A stretch of DNA of 64,000 nt. Source: Stachybotrys elegans. Its lineage: Eukaryota; Ascomycota; Sordariomycetes; Hypocreales; Stachybotryaceae. The notes under the pieces are model-generated. The model was not told the origin of the DNA and ran no database searches. It saw nothing but the letters and a program-made list of their open reading frames with translations. This document shows, in pieces, positions 1-11,346 of the stretch. Location of the stretch: the NCBI GenBank assembly GCA_020746835.1, contig JAGPNK010000003.1, forward strand, positions 1,798,001-1,862,000, in the 5' to 3' direction. Made by a program: the position numbers and the translations under genes. Numbering within the stretch: position 1 is the stretch's first letter; every line of letters begins with the position of its first letter.

Positions 1-1965
1 TGCTTCATATTCCTGATGAAATATCCTATCAATGGGATAGCCATTAGGAAATTTTATTTTTAGCATCCCAATTCTTTGGTATATCCCAACTTCCTGGCCT
101 ACAGAACGAATGATAATCCATACCTCGTCATCAGATTCAGTGGCGTAGACTTGTCGTCGAATTGCCATTCTGGCGCAGAGGGAACCTGTATCTTTGTCGC
201 TGTAGTTGTCAGAGGCTATCTGGAAGCTGGCGTTCTCATCGTTGGTCTTTGCCCCAGCAATGACGGCTGAGGGTGGCTGGACGACAGTGGAAAGTTGAAT
301 CCGACCACCAGTCACCTCTCCGAAAGCATCGTGCCCGCTGGAATCGCAGGATGCAGTTATAACAGTCGCAAGCTCTTGCATGCTCATTGATCTGTCAAAT
401 TCCACCTCGCAGCCAAGTTTGGCCCACGACCAGGATGGAATCAAGTCAAGCTGCCTGATTGCGAACCTCGATTTTCTTTCCCACAGAAGATCGCTGATGA
501 GTGTTTCTTTCCACAAACCGGCGAGATACGTGTAACCAGTGAATTCGGAAAGCCTACGTGCAGCCCCCGATATAGCAGGCAGTCGATCACGATCCAGCGT
601 GAGCTGTAGGCGGGAATATTCCTCCACTAAGCGGTACCAGCGCTCCTTGCTTTCCATCTTGGAGTCATGGCGAAGGATCTTGTCGAAGAGAAGATTCTTA
701 TCAAAGGGTACGAAATTTGGGGACCACAATGATCTGATGCAGCCACACTCGCATGTCGTTTGCTCCATGCACTCCCAGATGAGCTCCTCCCAGGTGAAGT
801 GAACGACTCGGGGCGAAAGGAGCCGCTCTTGGAGAACCCAGGCTCGTGAGAGCAGTGGCAGAGATGTGCCCGTGCCGTGCTTCAAGGTTGCGCGTGCCGA
901 TATGCCCAATGATGCACCGGCCTCCAGCGGTATGAACTGGTTGTACTGGGGTGAGCGAACAAACAGTGCGTCTAGATCGCAGGTGGCCAGAGCGGCTGAT
1001 ATAGTGATGATGCTGTTGGCATAAATATCCACCATCAAAGCGGATTGCATCTGCCAATCAGACTCTGAATCCTGGATAATGCAAAGAGAATCAATCCACA
1101 AGTACGGGATGTGGAGCCTGGCAGCAACCGATATAGCTTGGAGAAACACCGGAGGAAGGGCATCTTCGTGAATGGCGCTTTGATGGCTGGCTATGTTGGC
1201 AGTCGTCGTCCGCAGAGGTTGGTAGGCTCCCCAGCAGTGGCTCAGACAGGCATACGACCCAGTTTCGCCGGGCTTGGTGCAGTGAAGGAATATTCTCCCT
1301 GTGTCTCTTATACATAGTACTCGTGCCGGGAGTAAGGAACTACTTTGTGGCCTGCATGCATGTTTTCTGTCACATGTGTCGATCCATTTACGGAGCGTGG
1401 CAAAGGCCATCTCCGAGCCCGTATACCCGGAGATAGGTGTTGGTTTCTCGCTCTGCGCTGCTGTAGCCCAGGGGACCGGCATCTCTAGGAGCCTTTAGCG
1501 GCTGCTTTGAAGAAAATACAGCAACGAGTGATGAAATGACTCACCAGTCGAGACCGCCACGTCGATGGACCAGAGAGCCTCTCTTGGACTGAGAAGGCCC
1601 ACGTTGAGCCTCAGTCCTTGCAGCCGGGCTGTGTCCCAGCCTACCGCTAGATCAAGACCATGGCCCTTCTTTCGTACTTTCATGACAGCTCCTGCTAGTA
1701 GCTGACATCGCCAACAGCCTTGCTCAGCTTGATGGATGATATCGGAAAGGGGCGGGGCGTCCGGCAGGGCCACAGATTCCGCCAGGTCTTTGCATGTTTC
1801 ACACGAGGTTTGGCAGTCCGTTTGCAGGGATAATGAATTGTACTGCGGATGCGGAGGAGTTTCCATGATAGGATGGCAGATGATAGGTGGCAGGGAGGAA
1901 ATGCTGGGGACTAAACTGTGGTTCGCCTCCTCAACTACATGATGCTCGACCCCGCTTCTGGCCAA
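1..1965 (-). CDS. HET-domain protein (3' end cut by window edge)
   Basis: Heterokaryon-incompatibility (HET) domain protein, a family linked to non-self recognition and programmed cell death in fungi. Exon 1 is 1965-1545 and exon 2 is 1484 to beyond base 1; the 60-nt intron (1485-1544) has a GTGAGT donor and TAG acceptor that keep the frame. The N-terminus has the cysteine pattern usual in this subgroup (CETC ... GCWRC). Exon 2 then reads LPARVL, YACLSHCWG, LWIDSLCIIQD, IYANSIITISA, SRAWVLQERLLSPR and later SWSWAKLG, the classic HET order. The open frame continues through the left edge, so the C-terminus is missing. The start at 1965 is the first in-frame ATG; a second ATG about 70 nt in is possible. 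It is divergent from the gasdermin-like gene at 2559. The family call is sure; the biological role is inferred. Confidence 0.9.
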
Positions 1966-2558
1966 ATGTTCAGCTCGAAATCCGGTCCGCGCCGTGCCGT
2001 GCCATTGTCCTCAGCCTCACTGATCCCAGGTAGACTCTGAAATACTACTCAGTGATTGCAGGGGCTGGAATCTTGAAGAAGAGGGGAGGGGGAGGGCAGT
2101 CGTACCATTATTGTCAACGGTTTATCCCGAACAAGGAATCATAATGAATATGCCTACCTGTTGATTCCGGATTAGTCTTGTCTCGCTGCTCCTTGATCAC
2201 GCTGCCAGCTTCAGCCATGACCATCTGCCGAGCACCCAACAAGGCCGGAATTGCCGCATTGGGGGCTCTTCTCCACCCCGCTCGTCCGGACGCTTCACTT
2301 CAAGTTGGTGTGCGCCATCCAGCCCAATCACACAGGCTGCCTGCCGTCAGTCGATAAGGACGTCATACCGAGCACGAGGATACATTCGGAGCTTCCTTGA
2401 TAGCCTTCCGTCCACCTCTCCCTCCCATGATAAATAAATACGACCAACTATTCCCATCCAGCATACTTGTACATGTATTGAGCGAGTAGTCTTGACCGGC
2501 CATCGACTCGCGCAGGACACAAACCGTACAAGCCGACACCTCTCATTCAGTGCCCAAC
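1966..2558. promoter_or_regulatory. Shared divergent promoter region, HET / gasdermin-like
   Basis: About 590 bp between the ATG of the HET gene on the minus strand and the ATG of the gasdermin-like gene on the plus strand. No convincing coding frame was seen. A purine-rich stretch lies near 2074-2096. The arrangement allows shared control of the two genes, but no specific binding site was recognised. Confidence 0.5.
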
Positions 2559-3495
2559 ATGCCCAAGTCCAGCAGTGCGCTTCAAAATAGCGGCGGCCTC
2601 ATGTACGTTTGCCCCGACCTCGTACCACATCCGGCTGCATCACTCACCTCATCATTTATAGGGTCTGGGGCATCCCGACCGAACTTGATTCCATTCTCTA
2701 CATTCCCCGACACGATGATGGGAGCCTTCACACACCAATCTATGCCGTGTCCAAGGTCCTGGAGACCAGCTTCAAGCCTAGCAGTGCTCATGAAGCCGGT
2801 GTCCACCTGAAATACCTTCAATCACCACGACTCGACGGTACCGATGCGCAAGTTGAATTCTTCGTCAATCAGTTTCCAGCGGAAGGGGTGGCGCGGGTCG
2901 AAAGACGTGGGATGGGTGTCGACCTTCCCACGGCAATCTTGTGAGTACCGTACCCCTTAGATCTTCCTTTGCGTCAATTGCTAAACTGCCTATTACGCCA
3001 AGGCCATCGCCAGTACCGAAAGATCGCTTTACAATTAATTTTCTCTCAACTTCCGCACTTCAAGCTCACGTCCATGAGAGCTATAGCAGCGGCACAGTCG
3101 CCGACAAGTTGCAGGCTGCTCGGCTTGAGCTTGAATTTGTCGTATCGTACAACCCAAGAGAGGCCAGGCAGAAGGTCTTACAGTGGCGCATGCAGAACGA
3201 CGGTCTAAAACCTCTTCATCATATTCTTGTCGACGCGGATTCAAATGAGCCGGGGGACGCTGTCCAGGCAATGTACTTCCACAAATCTATCGGAGGCCAC
3301 CAGCCATCGCCAACACACAACGAGGGCTTCCTTCTCACCAGGAGCGGTGCAAGCGCTGACGAAAAGCTCTTGATCTTGACCTCCCTCTTCAGCATGCTTT
3401 CTCGCATGAGGCAAAGCCAGCGGCGGCCGTCACAGGGACTGACCAAGAGACTCTATGGCCAAGCCAGCAGTATTGTCTCGAAGCTGAGAGTCTAA
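2559..3495 (+). CDS. Gasdermin-like (RCD-1/HET-Q1 type) cell-death protein, putative
   Basis: Predicted 271-aa protein from three exons: 2559-2602, 2662-2940 and 3003-3495. Both introns have clean ends (GTACGT...ATAG and GTGAGT...CAAG) and the phases match. The protein has no signal peptide. Visible landmarks are IPRHDDGS (residues 29-36), KPSSAHEAGVHL, QFPAEGVARVERRG and SYNPREARQKVL, ending in a basic tail rich in Arg, Lys and Ser. Length, the early HDDG region and the ARQKVL segment fit my knowledge of fungal gasdermin-like proteins, membrane-pore formers whose N-terminal part is released by proteolysis. Its tail-to-tail neighbour is a subtilisin-like protease (stop codons 85 bp apart), the gene pairing known for HET-Q1/HET-Q2 in Podospora. 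The gene structure is solid; the family assignment is by recognition and context and was not tested by search. Otherwise it would be a conserved hypothetical protein. Confidence 0.68.
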
Positions 3496-3580
3496 TGACC
3501 AAATTGAATACTTATTTATTGCCGGCGTTGGGGGTCAAATATTATCTATGCCAACAATCTACTAAATCTAATCAAGTCCT

Positions 3581-5638
3581 TTACGGGTTACTTTCGCCAG
3601 CATCCCGTATTAATGACCATGATAATGCAAACGGTTGAGCAGTCTGCGGCAAGTTGTTTTGTGCGTATACCTTGACATGGATGGAGCCCCCGGAATATTT
3701 TGAAATGATTTGTTCCACGTTGTTGATAACATCCGGCTTCTCGGAAGACGCACCATTGCCATAGCTGACGCAATCATCAATCTTGATCGTAAGATTGAGA
3801 TTGTTCTGGACTTTGCTTCCCTTGCAATCATGCCATACGAGCGTGATCTTGAACCGTATCATCTCTGAAGTCAACAACTCATCTCCAGGTACCAGCGTGC
3901 ATTCAAAGATTTCGCTCTGTCTTAGCGGGGGGCCATCAAGACATCCACCTCCTCGGAGAAGAGGGTACGTCTGGCCAGACACAGGCTTTGCGATGATTCT
4001 CGACTCAATCATAGCAGCTGAAGCCTTGAGGTTGACCCGGCCAAAGCCTTGTGCCTCACATGGTATCCCTGGGAGTTTGTTTGCACCATTGATGATCAGG
4101 CAGCGAAGAAGAGCCGACGGAGGGTTCTTTAAGCCTCTGAGCTGTAAGATCTCGCGCAAAACGGCTGCGCAGCCTGCAACCATTGGCGTGGCCTGACTTG
4201 TACCACTAAGAGGCATCCACGCCACGCCCGGATTCGTCGTACTGTTGATCCGATCTCTATACTGTGGTCCAGCAGTTGATTGGGCTGAGTAGACGAGAAA
4301 CCCGGGCGCCACCACGTCTGGCTTTATCAGCCTTTCCGCAGTAGGTCCACGGTTCGAGGTAACGAGAACCTCATCGCTGCCAAAGTTCTGCTTCTTCGCG
4401 TTCGGGCCAGGGCCATGAATACGAGTCGAACCACAGGCTCCCACGGTAAGGCAGTTTCGAGCAGCGGCGCGGCCCCCAATTGCGGGCTGCCCGTTGGCAC
4501 GGTCTGGTCCGCCGTCGTTTCCGGCCGAGAAGCACACGAGAGCATCCGGGTGCTCCCAGACGAACCGATCAATCTCCTCTGCGGCGCCCGTGTAGCCAAG
4601 CTGAGCTGTTTCCTTTTTCCATTCTTCACCCCATGAGTTGCTGAAAATACGACACTTGTACGTCTCGTACGGCTGCACAAGCAGAGTGTCCATGGTAGCA
4701 GGGATCGCAAGCGCTTTGGAGGTTTGGACGAGTGATTGCACAACCAGCTCGGCTTCTGGCGCGATGCCCCCAATGTTTCCTTTGGGCGTGTCAAAGCTCT
4801 GACCAACAATCACCCCGCACACATGCGTCCCATGACCGTGAGGGTCGTTGGTTTGGTCCGCTCTGCCTATCGGAATGAGCCCAGCAACTCGTCCTGTAAA
4901 GGCCGGATGGCATTTCTTGGGGTCCCCATTGTCGAGCCCTGTGTCGGCCACGGCAATGCGCTGGCCATTGCCGCGGAATGATATCCCTTCTATCTGAATG
5001 TCGGCATCAACGATGGCTCTCGCGGCATCATCATGCAATACGCAAGAGACAACCTCCTCGATGATGCGAACACGATCATCGGAAGCTATCGTAGGCAGCA
5101 GAGCTCGACTGACGTCCATCCGAATCTTTCTCTGCTCGACCATCATATCCCCTCGAGCGATGGATGTACGTGTTGAGATGGCATCAGCAATCGACTCCAT
5201 CTCCTGTATTGCTTCCTCGTGGACCATGACATCTACGCAGCAAATGTCCTCTGGTAGACTCTCATCAAGCGCATCAGATAGAGCCGAAGCAGAGATATTG
5301 AAGGCCGCTGGCTCTGCGGAATCTTCAAAGGCCTTGGGAATCTTGAACTTATTGCGGTAAACATCGACCTGGCGCAGGAAAGGCAGGGCGCGCAAGGCGG
5401 ACAGGTCTGTTGGCTCGAAATAACAAAGATAAACAAGCAAACCAAGGTTCTCCATGACTCTTGCCCCGCAGCGCTCTACAGCATCCTCTTGCTCGATGCT
5501 GAGTACGGAGTAGGCCGTGATTGTTATGTAGTTTGTGCGTGCGGCATCCAAGGCATATTCGTCTTGCGGATCAAACGTCTGCCCGTTTACCGTGACAGGT
5601 TTGGCATCAACGGGAGGTGTTGAGGTATCCATTGTCAA
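3581..5638 (-). CDS. Subtilisin-like serine protease (S8), no signal peptide
   Basis: Single-exon 685-aa protein. The S8 catalytic domain spans about residues 225-500: Asp232 in VADTGLD, His269 in HGHGTHVCG, the oxyanion Asn374 in SAGNDGG and the nucleophile Ser481 in LSGTSQATP. A C-terminal beta-rich region follows (FKITLVWHD), as in kp-43-like subtilases. The first ~220 residues are not a classical inhibitor I9 propeptide and there is no signal peptide, so a cytosolic protease is more likely than a secreted digestive one. It converges on the gasdermin-like gene at 2559-3495, which suggests that protein as substrate. A TATATAA on the minus strand (5717-5723) lies about 80 bp upstream of the ATG. 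The catalytic triad looks intact. The second Met (residue 3) is an alternative start. Confidence 0.92.
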   Translation of the reverse strand: MTMDTSTPPVDAKPVTVNGQTFDPQDEYALDAARTNYITITAYSVLSIEQEDAVERCGARVMENLGLLVYLCYFEPTDLSALRALPFLRQVDVYRNKFKIPKAFEDSAEPAAFNISASALSDALDESLPEDICCVDVMVHEEAIQEMESIADAISTRTSIARGDMMVEQRKIRMDVSRALLPTIASDDRVRIIEEVVSCVLHDDAARAIVDADIQIEGISFRGNGQRIAVADTGLDNGDPKKCHPAFTGRVAGLIPIGRADQTNDPHGHGTHVCGVIVGQSFDTPKGNIGGIAPEAELVVQSLVQTSKALAIPATMDTLLVQPYETYKCRIFSNSWGEEWKKETAQLGYTGAAEEIDRFVWEHPDALVCFSAGNDGGPDRANGQPAIGGRAAARNCLTVGACGSTRIHGPGPNAKKQNFGSDEVLVTSNRGPTAERLIKPDVVAPGFLVYSAQSTAGPQYRDRINSTTNPGVAWMPLSGTSQATPMVAGCAAVLREILQLRGLKNPPSALLRCLIINGANKLPGIPCEAQGFGRVNLKASAAMIESRIIAKPVSGQTYPLLRGGGCLDGPPLRQSEIFECTLVPGDELLTSEMIRFKITLVWHDCKGSKVQNNLNLTIKIDDCVSYGNGASSEKPDVINNVEQIISKYSGGSIHVKVYAQNNLPQTAQPFALSWSLIRDAGESNP

Positions 5639-6651
5639 ACAAGATGGTAGTTGGAAGGGATGGGCAGGAAATTGTAGGGTATGAGTCGACAGACAGAGAT
5701 TGATGGCTCGTAGGCGTTATATACCCGTCCGCTTCGCATCTGGCGTCAGAGCAGCATGTTCACATCAGCTTTACTTGCCACTCTAGCCAAACCTTTTCCG
5801 GGTCTTATTTGGAAAAGCTTCAGCTAACCAACAGACACGGAGAGGCGGAAACGGTTGGATTACACCTTCAGCCACCCTATTGTCCTAGCAATACCTCGCG
5901 TTCATCTAGGGAAACCGGAGTCTCACAATGAAATCATATGACGAAATAGGACAACACCATCGACCTACTGAAACCCCGGTGAGTTTTAGCTGAACCGCGG
6001 TGATCGGTCAGGCCCTGTGGGATGGCATTGGCTGCATCGTCAGCCACAACGCAGACACCCTGCTAGCTCGTCAAATAGTATGAAAAAACTGCACGGGTCC
6101 GCCTTTACCGACGTGATGGTCTATTCTGTGACGCATCGTTAGTTCCGCATTCGTTCCCTGTATGGGTGACGGCAGAGTTGATCAGCACAGCTGAAAGGGA
6201 ATCCCGGCTGGACTAGAGCAACTTGTCGGCTTTAACCAGCCTGCTGCGGAACCCGTATTGGACGATTCGGGAAATCTTTATCGTTTTCGCTGAGCTGAAG
6301 AGGGTCAGTCTCTCAGAGATGGGCTGTTGCTGTAGATCTAGACCAACACGGTGGTGGGATCGTGGGATTCCCTTGACTTGGAACCTGGGAGATGACGGTT
6401 GTCTTGCCCTTTTTGCCACGTCATGGGTCTTCGAATCGTCCGATGATCTGATCAATAGAGGTAGAAGAAGGTGAAAATTATCCAAGACTAAGAAGGCGGG
6501 CAGGTCCAAGTACAAAAAGCTGGCTGTGTCCAACTGACGAGACTTCCATCACATCTCATCTCCAACACATTCATCATTCAACAAATTCAGACTCACACTT
6601 TTGGAACATTTTGATTACTTTGCAAGTTCCCATCACAAACCTCTTTCCACC
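5639..6651. promoter_or_regulatory. Divergent intergenic region with subtilase TATA box
   Basis: About 1 kb between the divergent subtilase and the small gene at 6652. A minus-strand TATATAA (5717-5723) is well placed for the protease. The 60 bp before 6652 is a CA/T-rich leader typical of fungal 5' UTRs. No gene was supported here. Confidence 0.45.
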
Positions 6652-7115
6652 ATGTCAACCGTTATTGCCCCTGTTGGTGCCGTCGTCGAGATTAGCCAGA
6701 CATCTCCTGGCCAATACGTCGTCAAGCAGCTGCCTACCGAGGAGCCCAACAACTATGTCCTGCACAGCGATGAGCGCAAGACGATTGACATTGACATCAA
6801 GTTTCTGCGAGTATGTGGATAGCCCAGCCAATCACACTAGCTACAATATTGATATCCCTCTAGCTTGTCGGTTACTACGACCCGGCCATTGGAGAGGTTG
6901 GCATTACCCCGTACATTGCCGGCCAGCGTATCGGAAACGGATACTTTGCGAGCCTAGAGAAGGGACTTGGAATTGACATTGAGTATGGACTCTACCACGG
7001 CAAGATCTCTCTGGGCCCCGATGACGCCAAGAAGAACGTCAGGCTCAGCGCCCATCTGGCTGGTCGATTCGGACTCCCTGGCCTGGACTCCGACATTGAC
7101 CTGTTTGAGATTTGA
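6652..7115 (+). CDS. Small hypothetical protein, 136 aa
   Basis: Two exons, 6652-6810 and 6864-7115, joined by a 53-nt intron (GTATGT...CTCTAG) in phase 0. The ATG is in a good context (CCACCATGTC) after a pyrimidine/CA-rich leader. The predicted protein starts MSTVIAPVGAVVEISQ, has no signal peptide or membrane segment, and has a conserved-looking second half (VGYYDPAIGEVGITPYIAG, GLYHGKISLGPDDAKKNVR) ending in DIDLFEI. I do not recognise the family. Codon use and splice sites look like those of its neighbours, so it is probably a real expressed gene. A stand-alone unit, it precedes the glycolytic gene at 7953 by about 840 bp. Confidence 0.72.
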
Positions 7116-7952
7116 GCATGGAATTGTTGAGCGAGAAGATTTTAAATATGCGGTAAACCTTATAAATGAGGGGTAGAAATACAAGCAAGTGAAGAGAGAC
7201 AATAAAAAGTGCTGCGGTGTCCTCATGCTATGTCTTCGCCTCTAGAACATGTACGCTAGGCTTGGACTAAGCTGCCCGTTCTTGGGTCCCCGAGCCTAAA
7301 TTACTGAGTCTATGGAGGGGCTCAATGGTGTGGTGTCCACTCATTTCCTTATCGATATGCCTGATTAGATTAGGTAGTACCTAGAGGTAGGTACGATCTC
7401 CGCTTGACAGTGCTAAGATTGACAGCTAGGTAGAGCTGGCGTCCTCGTTATTGGGGTAATATGGTGAGCTGCACGGTCTCAATATTACGAATATGAGGTT
7501 TCAGCTCGCGGCCTCGGGTGTGTCGGCGAAGCTATGCTCTCCCGAATGTACCGGTTTGATGCGCTCAGGTGCATGGCAAGTAACTACGTACTCGGGATCT
7601 CGCCGCAACTACCCCGCCGACATCAGCGCAGTATGACATCTTCAGAGCCGCCCAAAAGCTCCCGCTGTCAAACCCCTCCAATAGCAGGAGCCCCCACCTC
7701 CACGACCTTGGGCACCTTAGCTAATAAGCTCGCTGCTGTCCTCATTAATTCCCTCTCCTTCTCTTCTGCTTCCATGCCCGTTCAATTCCTGTAGCTCAAC
7801 AGTCGACCTGCTTCCATCATCGCAAGACATTGCGTTTCCAGCGTGAGTTGGTACCTGTCCTGCATCCGCGCAACCCCGCACATCTCTCTAACCAGTCTCC
7901 ACGATCCAGAGCTTAGCTTGTAGTATCCGACCGTCATCGCCACTCGTCAGCC
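7116..7952. other. Intergenic: 3' UTR of small gene and promoter of GPI gene
   Basis: No supported gene. The stretch around 7371-7396 repeats AGGTA/TACCT units, a low-complexity motif frequent in intergenic DNA of these fungi. The 150 bp before 7953 is C/T-rich, as expected of a strongly expressed glycolytic promoter. Confidence 0.4.
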
Positions 7953-9771
<1,819 letters not shown>

Positions 9772-11346
9772 GAGGGAAGAGGTAGTACGAGGATACAAAT
9801 AATAAAAGCCAAACAGATGTTACGAAAAACACCCTCAGCATGTAAGGCGAGGCCTTTCCAAAAGGAGGAATAGTCGATGCCAATCGCTCCAAGTGCAGTA
9901 TTCTAGAATCCATTCCTTCATGGTTACTATCCACCTCTAGCGGCTCCGACTCGCCAGTAGCCCGAGAACATCCGGCAGCACGAAGAGGACGGAGGTAAGT
10001 ATGATGTAGGGACTCCACATGGTGGGCATCAAGAAAAAAAACGCAGCAGATTTCCCATTCGCATTCAGGCTCCTCGACATAGGAGCAAACTCGGCACTTG
10101 GCCGGTATCCGGGAGGATCCACGCGGCTAACGAGTTCAAGTTAATTCCGGCGCTTCAGATCTATTCCCATTTCCAGAAATCTTTTTTTTTTCCTTCTTAT
10201 TTTCTATCTTCTTCCGCGCGCCCATCGTTATCGATGATCTGTCTATTAGGGGCCTGGCGTGCAGTGAATAATACTCACGACAGACAGCCAGCTGCGACTA
10301 GCTCACAGACATCAGGTAGACGGCTCATGAAACGTCGCGAGCAGCATTGTTTGGCGGCTCCGTGCGAGATGGCAGTCGGGCCGTTCCAATGTCACTTGTT
10401 TTGGCCGGACCTTCCGGCAGGCCCCGTCATTCCGTCTTCCCGGCCAGATTTATTGTGGCGACATAATCCTGCCATGGTCATGGTCCGTTTCCAAGCCCTG
10501 ACCGAATGTTGTGGCTCGACGTGCGCGTCCAGTGATGTGCGCGACATGCATGAATTACACTACACATCCATCACCTCCAACCTAAACAGCTTGGCGGCCG
10601 TCCTTTCTGCTTCATGGCTTACCTTGGATTAGCTTTTAGGCTCGTAACTTTCCACAAGTCTAATCCGACCTGGCCAATACCAACCTTCTGCAACCTTCAT
10701 GGAAACTTCCGCGTCGTTCAGTCGCGAACGGAGAGTTGTGCAAACTCATAATACAAAGTTGCACAGGGCAAGCCCCTCTGACCGGAACGCGGCTCTGAAA
10801 GGGGCCCACGGGCGACGGGCGGGGAGAGGCCGTGTTCGCGCTGCTCCATAATATCCCCGTCTAAGGACCGAATAACATCGTCAATCTCCGCCGCCGACGC
10901 CGTCGTTGTCGTCCCATCATCACCAATCCGTGCAGGCCATGCGTCTTGCCCGGAGACGATGAAGGCTTTGAACCTACACATGACCGTTGGGGAACAAAAA
11001 AAAAGAAGTGGTTCTTTGCGCCTCGCCCGCATCTCCTGATGAACGTGACGTGGTTTTTTGCCGGGGAAAGCTGGAGGCCTCGGCTGGGGCAGGCACGAGA
11101 CCTGGAATGAGGCCCGGATTTGACTTTGATGCTGCAAGACCCAACTTTCCCTGCCGGTGGCCAAACGACGTCAACGACGGCAGGATCGTGGCTTCGGCGG
11201 TGCCGTCCCCTGACCCACACTGCCTCTGGTATAGATATACTCTCCCCTTTCCTCCTCTATGCTCCGCCGTTACCTTGCGTACTCTCGTCGTCGATAACCA
11301 CAAACTCTTCAACATCTGGTCGGTTCATTGTTATACCATCTTCAAC
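9772..11346. other. Intergenic between GPI and sugar transporter
   Basis: About 1.6 kb without a supported gene. It includes poly-T (around 10180-10195) and poly-A (10996-11004) tracts and, near the end, TATAGATATA at about 11230-11239, a plausible TATA element roughly 110 bp upstream of the transporter ATG at 11347. A long open frame crosses the transporter start from 10987, but its first 120 codons read as leader sequence, not protein. Confidence 0.4.
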
